Part shown: one piece after another, positions 7,052-14,096 of the stretch
Position numbering within the stretch: position 1 is the first letter of the stretch
Layout of the letters: each line of letters opens with the position of its first letter
Assembly (NCBI GenBank): GCA_002869895.2
Contig: NEWP02000005.1
Location: 1 to 43,820 of the forward strand
Direction: 5' to 3'
DNA from: Nitrospira sp. CG24E
GTDB lineage: Bacteria > Nitrospirota > Nitrospiria > Nitrospirales > Nitrospiraceae
Length of the DNA: 43,820 nt
Program-made: the position numbers and the translations under genes
The notes under the pieces: model-generated
The model's database searches: none
What the model saw: only the letters and a program-made list of their open reading frames with translations
Told to the model about the DNA's origin: nothing

Positions 7052-7310
7052 AGAGCTTCCTTTCACCGCGTGTTACGCGGCGTGCACTGATGATTCGAAT
7101 CGCCCCGGGCCGATAAGTATGAGACACCGAGAGCAGGCGGTTCAGACTCGACGTTCCAAACGTAATGTACCGCGACTCCCCGACCGAATGTTCAGGATCC
7201 GGGCCTGACAGCGCAAGCCGATCCAGGAATACCGAGCCCGCTTCGTCAAAGGATACGCCGTGCTTGCGAAAATTAATCTCGGCTTTGTGCGGATCCCACT
7301 CGAACTTCAT
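7038..7310 (-). CDS. brnT: BrnT-family toxin
   Basis: A 90-residue BrnT toxin, a RelE-like ribonuclease. The motifs are typical: FEWDPHKAEINFRKHGVSFD at the start, then EAGSVFLD, then RYITFGTSSLNRLLSVSHT and the ending IRIISARRVTRGERKLYEE. The Arg and Tyr residues of the last motif are usually needed for activity, and all are present. The partner after it is not a standard BrnA, but it occupies the antitoxin position. A collapsed attC lies just upstream and a full attC downstream, so the pair is a complete mobile cassette. The ribosome binding site (GGAG) is rather far, about 11 bases from the ATG. Confidence 0.85.
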   Translation of the reverse strand: MKFEWDPHKAEINFRKHGVSFDEAGSVFLDRLALSGPDPEHSVGESRYITFGTSSLNRLLSVSHTYRPGAIRIISARRVTRGERKLYEEG

Positions 7311-7334
7311 CGCGATTCGCAGCTCCGATGGCTA

Positions 7335-7354
7335 CGCCTAACACTGTTTAGGCG
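7335..7354 (-). repeat. Collapsed attC remnant forming a small hairpin
   Basis: CGCCTAA and TTAGGCG flank CACTGT, a perfect seven-base-pair hairpin. On the minus strand it reads as an R''-like GCCTAAAC and an R' box GTTAGGC with the central part of the attC missing. It sits at the upstream boundary of the BrnT cassette, where the previous cassette's attC should be. It is directly joined to the word GGATCCGCATAAGAACC (7354-7370), which recurs at 7487-7503. Confidence 0.55.
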
Positions 7355-7472
7355 GATCCGCATAAGAACCGGATCTGCCAATTTCTGTCCGTATAACACG
7401 CCACTACGATTCGTGAACAATACGCCATAACCGTTGCCATTTCAATGAGTTGCAACTATGAGGTTATTTATC

Positions 7473-7506
7473 AGGGGTTCTTATGCGGATCCGCATAAGA
7501 ACCCCT
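7473..7506. repeat. Perfect 34-bp palindrome
   Basis: AGGGGTTCTTATGCGGATC continues into its exact complement, giving a 34-base sequence identical on both strands without any loop. Half of it, GGATCCGCATAAGAACC, occurs in the same orientation at 7354-7370. A degenerate version (GACCCGCATAAGATGCGGATC) lies at 8036-8056. It is intergenic. It could be a dimer binding site, a recombinase core duplication or a cruciform. The stretch 7355-7730 has no convincing gene apart from this and the nested repeat at 7609-7722. Confidence 0.85.
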
Positions 7507-7608
7507 CATTGAAGAGCCTCACATCCCGTCCAGCGGACTGCGGACACCCGTCGTGTCAGAAAAAGACTCCCCGTGCATCTTCTGATCTCCCTCATACGCG
7601 AGACGAAG

Positions 7609-7722
7609 CGCCGACAAATAAGTCAATCGTCATGCTGGACCCAGTTTGTAGGGTTCACCATAATCGGGCAAAAAACGGCATGACGAAAGCACACTGCTGT
7701 TTTGCTGTCCAAATTGTCGGCG
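7609..7722. repeat. Nested inverted repeat downstream of the lipoprotein gene
   Basis: CGCCGACAA (7609-7617) is matched by its complement TTGTCGGCG (7714-7722). Inside them TCGTCATGC (7627-7635) is matched by GCATGACGA (7678-7686). The layout, with outer and inner arms and unequal spacers, resembles an attC site, but the outer boxes do not fit the GCCTAAC/GTTRRRY consensus. It follows the stop of the minus-strand lipoprotein by eight bases, where a cassette's attC or a terminator would lie. Confidence 0.5.
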
Positions 7723-7730
7723 TTGTATAC

Positions 7731-7997
7731 CTATTTAGCGCGCTCAAAACAGACAGCAGCATCAGTACCGACCTTGTTCCCGGTCGTGTACTCGGACACA
7801 TAAATCAGTTTCCAACCATCGTATTTGGCAAAAATGACGCCCATTTCAGACTTATCTCTCATGTCTACTCGCTCGCAACGCGTTTGAGCGTTGGCACCAC
7901 TGACCCCAGTGTCCCACTTTGCTGAAAGAACATTTGCTGGTTGGCAACCCGCAAGACTAATACAGGCAGCAAGCACTAGAAGACATAACTTTTTCAT
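7731..7997 (-). CDS. Small secreted lipoprotein, hypothetical
   Basis: An 88-residue lipoprotein. The signal peptide MKKLCLLVLAACISLAGC ends in an LAGC lipobox, so Cys18 should be lipidated. The mature part has Cys residues in RCERVD and VCFERAK and the segment MGVIFAKYDGWKLIYVSEY, suggesting a small compact domain. I know no function for it. Similar small lipoproteins are frequent in integron cassettes, and it sits beside cassettes here. AAGGAGGT four bases before the ATG is a perfect ribosome binding site, so the gene is real. Confidence 0.75.
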   Translation of the reverse strand: MKKLCLLVLAACISLAGCQPANVLSAKWDTGVSGANAQTRCERVDMRDKSEMGVIFAKYDGWKLIYVSEYTTGNKVGTDAAVCFERAK

Positions 7998-8203
7998 TTA
8001 TACCTCCTTAATTAAAGACATGACAGTGATTAAATGGACCCGCATAAGATGCGGATCTTCGAGGTCCTATCTGAAAAACACGCATCGGGATTCCTCGCCA
8101 AGGACTTGTGAAGTCTTTTATGCCAAAGGCCTCTTATCAGTCAACCCACTGGTCACAGCGTCTTATGTGGAACGGCATCAACCCTCTCATTCAATAGGTT
8201 CAA

Positions 8204-8322
8204 GGAGCGAAACGGTAACATTCTAGGTTTTTACCATTTCCATGACCGACCCCTTAGCCAAATACTCGCGTCCACATACGCATATCGTCAGATAATGCAG
8301 AATGTCCCTGTTTTCTCACCCC
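8204..8322. repeat. 119-bp direct repeat, copy B
   Basis: This is the partner of 6097-6215, with the same orientation, the same length and only about a dozen differences by eye. It ends with CAGAATGTCCCTGTTTTCTC and then ACCCC, just before the stop of the small membrane protein gene. The preceding stretch 7998-8203 contains the degenerate GCATAAG motif at 8036-8056 and no gene I would defend. A 20-codon frame from 8048 is too weak. Confidence 0.85.
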
Positions 8323-8328
8323 TTTCCC

Positions 8329-8475
8329 TCACGCAATGTCCTTGTAGTCTCTGGTCAACGGGACAGCCAGTAGGCAACCGGCGACAGCTGCAACAACGAT
8401 TCCGATCTTGAGGTTTACCCTTCCGGTCAGACTCACTGTTGTTTTTGTCATCTGGATTTGATTTCCGGCTTCCAT
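8329..8475 (-). CDS. Short single-span membrane protein, 48 residues
   Basis: The frame is open further upstream, but AAGGAGGT four bases before the ATG at 8475 clearly sets the start. The product is MEAGNQIQMTKTTVSLTGRV followed by a hydrophobic segment (KIGIVVAAVAGCLLAVPL) and a short charged tail. It is therefore a single-span peptide with a polar N-terminal part of about 22 residues. It may be a small toxin-like peptide or a membrane-protein regulator. No family is recognised. The gene lies directly at the end of repeat copy B. Confidence 0.55.
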   Translation of the reverse strand: MEAGNQIQMTKTTVSLTGRVNLKIGIVVAAVAGCLLAVPLTRDYKDIA

Positions 8476-8559
8476 AACTACCTCCTTGCTGATTTTCACA
8501 CCAACGGATGTCTCCAATACGTTGCTTGGAGATTCAGCATGTTGCAGCATGTCGCCGGA

Positions 8560-8598
8560 ATGCCCCACAGGAATCGAACCTGCGCCCGTCTCCCCCGA
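8560..8598 (-). other. 3' fragment of a tRNA or tmRNA gene
   Basis: On the minus strand the sequence GCAGGTTCGATTCCTGTGGG forms a textbook T-arm: a CAGG/CCTG stem around TTCGATT, followed by a GGGGCA stretch in the acceptor position. No matching D-arm, anticodon arm or 5' acceptor half precedes it, and no CCA follows. It is therefore a fragment, as left when an integrating element uses a tRNA or tmRNA 3' end as its attachment site. It lies between the small membrane protein and the AT-rich DUF3800 gene. Confidence 0.5.
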
Positions 8599-8648
8599 AG
8601 GCCAGAAACCACAATGAATGCTACTGAAACCTTCCCCTTCACCTCATG

Positions 8649-9749
8649 TCATAGCCTAATATGGACAGCGAGATCACCGACAGCAAGATCGAGGCTCGAC
8701 GTGAGCCCAATTCCTAAGCGCGTCAACACATAATCAGCCAACTCATCTTTGTGATTGGGCGTACCCTCTTCACGGCTTAAGACACGATTTGCACTGCTTG
8801 CAACAAGGTCTGCGACCTGGAGGAAGATATTGCTCTTTGAATCTATCGCAACACATCTTTGTACAATCAGCTTGTTGTCGTAAATACTTGCTGCCGCTTG
8901 CTGCAATTTGGTCTCTAAATTCGCCATCAAGAGTTTATCAGCGCCTACTTCCTCAAGATCCTTCCAGACATCAAGAATACGAGGTAGCGGAGCCCTGCCC
9001 GTCGAAATCTCAGGATCGATACCTTTTGTGAGAAGGTGAAAATAGAGGTCATCAAGCGCAACCTGTACGTTCTTAATTCCACTCCTTTCAACTGAGATCG
9101 ACTTGAAACTTATCGCACCCCCCTTTGAAACGAAAATATCGATTAATTCTTTGTAAATGAGCACTTCGTCTTTTTTCAATTCAGAGAAATGAAATTCCCT
9201 CGTGAAGTTTCTCTTACGCTTCAATTCGCTTGAGGCCAAATGAAGGGCGAGACTTTCTTCCCCACTCGACAAAAACCACAAACTGCCTACAATCAGATTG
9301 TTGGACGTTTTCCCGCTTTCATCAAGAAATACTGCATAAACAGGATAGTCAGGCGTTTTCGCTGCTTTCTCCCGTTCACTCTCTTCAAGAGTTCCGCGAC
9401 GCTCCCGTACCACCGGGTCAGCCTGAAATAACTTGTAGTCATTCTGAATTCTCGCACGCGCTCTTACTAGGGAATTAAGTCGAGGCAGGCTATAAAGATC
9501 GTCCAATTTTACATGGTCGCCTTTAACAATATTCTTTTCGAAAATTTTCCAGTACCGGATTTGAAGTGCTATATCCGAGTTCCGAGTATCAGGATGATGA
9601 TTCATCAGCCATGCGACTCTGTGCCCCATTGTGGTCAGCTCGGATGAAGCTACTCGCGCCAGTAACTCTTGCCGCTCTTGCTCGATGCGAAGCTCTTGCT
9701 CTTTCGCGCCTTCTTTTTGTGGAATATGGAAGTCTTGTTCTTCTAACAT
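8649..9749 (-). CDS. DUF3800 domain protein
   Basis: About 366 residues. The C-terminal two thirds form a DUF3800 domain of the RNase H-like superfamily: VFLDESGK near residue 140, the REFHFSEL segment, and a late LQVADLVASSANR in the position of the last acidic motif. DUF3800 proteins are frequent in phage, defence and plasmid contexts, and their activity is not established. The N-terminal 130 residues are a charged helical region, probably a coiled coil (KEQELRIEQERQELLAR). ATG at 9749 or 9764 may be the start, and neither ribosome binding site is strong. The gene looks more AT-rich than its neighbours and uses more Lys, Ile and Asn codons. With the tRNA-like fragment next door, it is probably transferred. 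Confidence 0.8.
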   Translation of the reverse strand: MLEEQDFHIPQKEGAKEQELRIEQERQELLARVASSELTTMGHRVAWLMNHHPDTRNSDIALQIRYWKIFEKNIVKGDHVKLDDLYSLPRLNSLVRARARIQNDYKLFQADPVVRERRGTLEESEREKAAKTPDYPVYAVFLDESGKTSNNLIVGSLWFLSSGEESLALHLASSELKRKRNFTREFHFSELKKDEVLIYKELIDIFVSKGGAISFKSISVERSGIKNVQVALDDLYFHLLTKGIDPEISTGRAPLPRILDVWKDLEEVGADKLLMANLETKLQQAAASIYDNKLIVQRCVAIDSKSNIFLQVADLVASSANRVLSREEGTPNHKDELADYVLTRLGIGLTSSLDLAVGDLAVHIRL

Positions 9750-9764
9750 TACTCTGCCACCCAT

Positions 9765-10472
9765 CCACCACAGTCAGAATCCTCGGCGCTGTGCATTTCC
9801 CAAAATGGCTGAAATGTTGATTCTCTGAAGCGCGATAACTAATGCAAGTCTACTTCATAGCCAGCCCCATCTCCAAATGTCTTAGGCAAGGTTCTGACGA
9901 ACGCTAACAGGTAGTTGGCGGAGAGCCAGATTGGCATCCAACTATGCGCGTCGAACGGGGCCTCCCGTTTACCTCCCTGCAATATCACTCTTTCTCGCCA
10001 AAGAGACTCGCCGGACTATCCCTCATTGTGCGCATCGGACGCCTCATCATTTTAAATCATCCTTCCAAGCTCCCTTGCCTACCTTTTTTGGGGACAGCCT
10101 AGTCATCATCCTACTCGCTCCACCGAGGCGCTCTTGATTCTTCACCTGCTTAATAGGGGGCAGGCAAGCCATGCTTCACTGCGCGCATCAAGCGATCGTC
10201 ACCCATCTAAATGATCCCTCCATGCTCGCTCGTGTTCCCTCTCTTGGAGGGGCACCCATGTTGGTCTACGTGCGGCCGTCGAACGAGGCCCTTCTCAGGG
10301 CGCGCGTTCCGGGAGCACAGGACCAACGTGGGTGTCCTTCCATCCCCTTCATCGTGCGCGTTCCGCGAGCAGGAGGACGGCCAGGCTACCCTCTCTATTC
10401 TTCCAATTCCTGTTTCTTTTTCCCCATTTTACTTTCCGTCCCCTTCCAGAGCCGGACAATATTGTCTTTCCC
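9765..10472. other. Non-coding stretch downstream of amoC
   Basis: About 700 bases without a gene I can support. The part at 10249-10339 forms the long imperfect hairpin listed separately. The motif GCGCGTTCC with GAGCA recurs within 10290-10370. The part next to amoC (10380-10472) is pyrimidine-rich on the plus strand and could be a 3' UTR. Plus-strand open frames here overlap each other and lack ribosome binding sites. Confidence 0.4.
10249..10339. repeat. Long imperfect hairpin downstream of amoC
   Basis: GGGGCACCCATGTTGGTC is matched after about 55 bases by GACCAACGTGGGTGTCC, with only two mismatches. The interior (GAGGCCC ... GGGCGCGC) also pairs in part, so arms of about 40 bases fold around a TTCTCA loop. 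Seen from amoC this lies 134 bases past its stop. It could stop or stabilise the transcript. Its GC content and size resemble REP-type elements more than intrinsic terminators, since no U-run follows. Confidence 0.5.
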
Positions 10473-11270
10473 TTAGTAGGGGATCACATGCAAGCACTTC
10501 TTGTCCTCGTTGTTCCAGACCACATCGCAGAGGTTCGACATCCGGGCGACGATCTGGGCGGCCACGCCCCCGGTCCCGCCGAACAAGCCGCACCAGCCCA
10601 AGGTCACAAAGCCCCAGTGCAAGGGCGCGGCAAACAATTCATCGACGAACCAGAAGGCATGGCCCCACTCGTTGAGGCCCACATTCGGGAGAATCATCAT
10701 CGGCCCCACGATCGCTCCCACCAGCGGGAACGACACGTTCTTGCTGAACTGCGGCAACCGGGTCATGGCATACAGGTAACTGGCCACGCCCATCGTGATG
10801 TAGAGCGGAAAGGTGAAGTAGAACGCGATGATATGGCTGGCGGTGAAACTCGTATCGCGGATGATCACCTGGTGCCACGAGGCATCCTGCTCCAGGGTGT
10901 AGCTCCCCGCCCAGTACACGCCGAAGACGTACATGGCGAGCCACATCATCCAATAAAAGTACCGCTTGACCTCAGTAATGGGAGCCAGGTTGGCCAGGTC
11001 GCGATCCCGCGTACTCCAAAGCCAACCCAGAATCGCGGACGCATTGATGATGTTGGAAATCACGTTAAATTTAAACAGACTCATCCAGACATTCTCGAAT
11101 TCTGGGGTCATCGAATCTAACCCGTGGGAGAAGCCAAAGACGCGCTGAAATATCACCTCGGCGCTGACGGCCATCAACATGGCAAACCAGCTGATCTTAA
11201 AGATCCGCGAATCGTACCAGCGCGACATGTCATACCCGGGGTCGCGACCTCCGAACGTTGTACTAGCCAT
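10473..11270 (-). CDS. amoC: Ammonia monooxygenase subunit C, stand-alone copy
   Basis: A 265-residue integral membrane protein with about six membrane segments. It is the C subunit of the copper-dependent ammonia monooxygenase that turns ammonia into hydroxylamine. Both metal sites described for the homologous PmoC can be read with exact spacing: Asp129-x3-His133 with His146 (DASWH ... SH), and Asn200-x3-His204 with His218 (NEWGH ... H). The N-terminal [20 protein letters not shown] and the C-terminal NLCDVVWNN are typical of comammox and betaproteobacterial AmoC. AAGGAGGT seven bases before the ATG at 11270 fixes the start. No amoA or amoB follows, so this is an orphan amoC. Such copies are thought to assemble with AmoAB under special conditions. 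The gene appears intact. Confidence 0.95.
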   Translation of the reverse strand: MASTTFGGRDPGYDMSRWYDSRIFKISWFAMLMAVSAEVIFQRVFGFSHGLDSMTPEFENVWMSLFKFNVISNIINASAILGWLWSTRDRDLANLAPITEVKRYFYWMMWLAMYVFGVYWAGSYTLEQDASWHQVIIRDTSFTASHIIAFYFTFPLYITMGVASYLYAMTRLPQFSKNVSFPLVGAIVGPMMILPNVGLNEWGHAFWFVDELFAAPLHWGFVTLGWCGLFGGTGGVAAQIVARMSNLCDVVWNNEDKKCLHVIPY

Positions 11271-11730
11271 GTTCCTTACCTCCTTGTGAAAGAAAAATAG
11301 AACAGAATGCGAAGCTCGGGAACTGTTCTTGTCGCTCCTGCTTCCGGCCAAGGACTCGTTGGAGGGCTATGATACAGCTGGTCGTTCCCTTCGCCACGCC
11401 TCTTCCGGCGGATCGAGGGCTCATGACAGTTTCGATCTTGGCCGGTTGCTCCAGGACCATTTCATGCTCTCGCTTGAGAAGGGGCAGCTGAATGGACTTG
11501 AGACCCCTATGCCTGCGTCTTTGAGGCCCATTGTTCGCGAGTCCTGCGCGAAAACTCGACTGTGCGGGCGCGCTAGCCTCCTTCCTTCAGCTCACGTTAC
11601 CGAAAAAGAAGGAGCCCCACGCTGCGCTCGGTCAGTCCAGTCCATGATTCATATCAACATATCGCATAGGCCATTGGACCTATGAGGACCAGGCGACGCA
11701 CATTAGAAAAGTTGAACGATACATGTTGAA
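11271..11730. other. Long leader and promoter region of amoC
   Basis: Upstream of the amoC ribosome binding site, about 640 bases separate amoC from the end of the Crp/Fnr-type regulator gene. I recognise no gene. The stretch 11271-11730 should hold the amoC promoter. The extent of the untranslated leader cannot be read by eye, and I did not find a convincing -10/-35 or symmetric Fnr box. The far part (11731-11845) contains a structured element listed separately. Confidence 0.35.
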
Positions 11731-11845
11731 TTGCCGGAATTGGCAGACGTGGGAGGATTTGAGCTGTTTGGATTTTCGAACCGCGTGCCGCGCGGCAAGC
11801 GCGATCCGAAGACTGAAAGTCGGGGTTCGAAATTCCGAACACTTC
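11731..11845 (+). other. Structured element with tRNA-like D-arm and T-arm words
   Basis: Plus-strand GGAATTGGCAGACG resembles a tRNA-Leu D-arm, and GGGGTTCGAAATTCC resembles a T-arm with a TTCGAAA loop. They are about 90 bases apart, too far for a normal tRNA, and the acceptor halves do not pair well. The 13-base word GGATTTTCGAACC (11770-11782) is also the near-exact complement of GGTTCGAAATTCC (11824-11836), around an inner stem TGCCGC/GCGGCA. It is either a degenerate tRNA relic or an independent structured RNA in the amoC upstream region. Confidence 0.4.
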
Positions 11846-11909
11846 GGCCTTTAGCCTTCAGCCTGCTTCACCTGTCACACTTCACAAATAGCGTTTGACC
11901 CTGTACGGT

Positions 11910-12620
11910 TCAGCACCGGGCAATTCTGGCGAGACGCTCAGGCTTCAACAACGTGATGGTCCTTCCATCGATGGTGAGCAACCCCTCATCCCGAAACACA
12001 CTGAGCAGGCGGATAGCGGTTTCAACCGTGGTCCCGGCCAACTCAGCCACTTCTTCCCGTTTGAGCGTGAGCCCAACCTGGACCTGATCGGCGCTTTTTT
12101 TACCGAATCGGTCGCCGAGTTCCACGAGCAGGCCGGCCAACCGCTCGCGAGCAGTCTTAAACGTGAGCTGGTCGAGCTGATCCATATTCACCCCAAGGTC
12201 GTTGCTGAGGAGTTGAATCAATTTGATCGCCAGTTGGGGATTCCGGTGGATGACCGAGAGGTAGCGCTCCCTCTCGATGACGCAGACTTGAGAGGGCTCC
12301 AACGTCTCGCACGTCACCTCGTGAAGCGCCTGCTTGCCGAATGCGTGCTTCTCGATCAGCTCACCAGGGCCTAAGATCTTGACGATCCGCCGTTGACCTC
12401 GCGCCGAAGAACGAGTCAGCTTGACCTTGCCCCTACACAACAAGTAGAGCCCCACACACAAGTGACCTTCATAGAAGACAGTCTGGTGAGACTCATAATC
12501 GAGGGAATGTTTGATGCGCTGAAATTCGGCGAGGTCGTCCCCTTCGAGGTCGCACAACACCGCCTTCGCGCGAAGCGTACAGGTGCCACAATTCCCGATA
12601 TGACAGGACTTCCGTTTCAT
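11910..12620 (-). CDS. Crp/Fnr-family transcription regulator with N-terminal cysteine cluster
   Basis: A 236-residue regulator. A cNMP-binding-like beta barrel spans about 30-120, a dimerisation helix about 125-155, and a C-terminal winged HTH about 165-225 with recognition-helix region KREEVAELAGTTVETAIRLL. Four cysteines at 6, 11, 14 and 23 (C-x4-C-x2-C-x8-C), plus others at 55, 62, 104 and 113, suggest an Fnr-type iron-sulphur cluster and so oxygen or NO sensing. The spacing is not the E. coli Fnr spacing, so this is inference. The Cys-rich protein gene ends 31 bases upstream, making a likely operon. amoC is the next gene on the same strand, about 640 bases on, and is a plausible target. 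Confidence 0.88.
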   Translation of the reverse strand: MKRKSCHIGNCGTCTLRAKAVLCDLEGDDLAEFQRIKHSLDYESHQTVFYEGHLCVGLYLLCRGKVKLTRSSARGQRRIVKILGPGELIEKHAFGKQALHEVTCETLEPSQVCVIERERYLSVIHRNPQLAIKLIQLLSNDLGVNMDQLDQLTFKTARERLAGLLVELGDRFGKKSADQVQVGLTLKREEVAELAGTTVETAIRLLSVFRDEGLLTIDGRTITLLKPERLARIARC

Positions 12621-12651
12621 GACTTGCCCATCATTATTCGCCCCTCACCCC

Positions 12652-13146
12652 TCACGGCATTCCGAGATTCGGACACCAAGCGATTTCTGCCAGTTCCACC
12701 GCCACACCGAATCGGTTCTCGACATCAATGGCGGACTCATCCTGAGTCATGCGCATACAGGGGGCGCAAATAAATTGGCACGAGACAGGACACCGTTGCC
12801 CTTCACAGCCCACCAGGGTATTGAAGAACGCTGCTTTCTCCAGGCAATACCGCTGTCGATCCGGCTCGTTCAGACTGTCCCGATAACAGTTCAGTCGCTG
12901 CCAGAGCTTCGCCAAACTTGAGATCCGTTTGGAGTCGATGCTTGCCCAGGCCCCGGAGAGTTCGATCGCTTCACCCACGAGCTGAAGCGCCAGGCCGATA
13001 CCGACCGGTAGCGAGGTGAAGATGGCGATCGCCATCTTCTGGTCGTTAACCCATTCCATCGTAAAACTCGGCGCCCGCCTGGCCAAGCTCAGGATCCGAG
13101 AGCTTTCTTCATCAGTCTGATAGGGGATATGAACGACGAGATGCAT
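12652..13146 (-). CDS. Cysteine-rich hypothetical protein upstream of the Crp/Fnr gene
   Basis: A 164-residue protein of unknown family. GAGGAGAG six bases before the ATG at 13146 sets the start. The N-terminal half (MHLVVHIPYQTDEESSRILS then MAIAIFTSLPVGIGLALQLV) looks like an alpha/beta domain with an amphipathic helix. The C-terminal half carries many cysteines: CYRDSLN, RYCLEK, GCEGQRCPVSCQFICAPCMR and WCPN. This pattern suggests metal or Fe-S binding. It precedes the regulator gene by 31 bases and is probably cotranscribed. It may be a cofactor partner or sensor for that regulator, but there is no direct evidence. Confidence 0.65.
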   Translation of the reverse strand: MHLVVHIPYQTDEESSRILSLARRAPSFTMEWVNDQKMAIAIFTSLPVGIGLALQLVGEAIELSGAWASIDSKRISSLAKLWQRLNCYRDSLNEPDRQRYCLEKAAFFNTLVGCEGQRCPVSCQFICAPCMRMTQDESAIDVENRFGVAVELAEIAWCPNLGMP

Positions 13147-13257
13147 GGCTAGCTCTCCTCTCGCTAGCTTTCTCCACTCTGTGCCGACAGTCGATGAGGC
13201 CGGCCAGTGCGGACACCGGCTCGGACCCGTCACGCGCTGCACCATCCTATGCTGGGT

Positions 13258-13464
<207 letters not shown>

Positions 13465-13538
13465 TCAGACTCACATCCCTGAAATTTCCCGCACACTGAA
13501 GCGTGAATTCTCCGCCGCCTAAGTCGGCGGTACGGCTG

Positions 13539-13964
13539 CTACACGAGAGAGCGGTTACCTCGAAATTTTTCGAGTTCCTCGCGTGCCCTCGCTACGTCGA
13601 TCCCCAGCCATGTACCGGCAACATCCAGAGAATTGAACAGGATTGCTCGTACGCCAAAGTCACTTGACTGACTCACGTATAGCCGCGCACGATCGTAGAC
13701 CGACTCATTGACGAAGAGCGCGACTTTCCCCACCCTCAACCGTCCAGCAGAACGCCGATAGAGATCGGTCACCTCATGAACCATTTCCGACTCCGTCTCG
13801 AACGATGCGCTGGTGGCATCGACAAGCACGGATGCGCCGGGCGCTATGGATGGATCGCTCAAATGCCGTCGTTCGTGCGCGAGCACTTCGTCGTGCGAGA
13901 TCGTCCCCGTCCACAACTCCAGTACCAGCGCTCCCCGATTCAGCACGACATACTTGACCGGCAT
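13539..13964 (-). CDS. Hypothetical protein, possibly STAS/SpoIIAA-like
   Basis: A 141-residue protein. Alternating strands and helices (VKYVVLNRGALVLELWTGTI, then GASVLVDATSASFETES, then VGKVALFVNESVYDRARLYV) suggest an alpha/beta fold similar to the STAS-like SpoIIAA family. That match is only by pattern. No catalytic residues or signal peptide are seen, so it is probably cytoplasmic. AAGGAG four bases before the ATG at 13964 supports the start. It sits between the dead PII gene and the periplasmic-protein genes, all on the same strand, without close spacing that would prove an operon. Confidence 0.6.
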   Translation of the reverse strand: MPVKYVVLNRGALVLELWTGTISHDEVLAHERRHLSDPSIAPGASVLVDATSASFETESEMVHEVTDLYRRSAGRLRVGKVALFVNESVYDRARLYVSQSSDFGVRAILFNSLDVAGTWLGIDVARAREELEKFRGNRSLV

Positions 13965-14096
13965 CTCGCTCCTTCCGACATCATCCTTGCTGCCGGCAGC
14001 ATCTCAACCAAATGAAACTGTGCAAGAGTGGCGTGGCGATGGGATATTTCACCAGATCGTCATGGTTCGACGGTCCGATCGTCACAGCGCACCCTC

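Noticed and set aside
7458-7925. 155-codon plus-strand frame
   Set aside because: It runs through the 34-bp palindrome and the nested repeat and is antisense to the lipoprotein gene, which has a perfect ribosome binding site.
8048-8110. Twenty-codon frame starting MRIFEVLSEK
   Set aside because: It is short and starts inside the degenerate palindrome copy. It has no ribosome binding site, so I could not support a gene or a named remnant.
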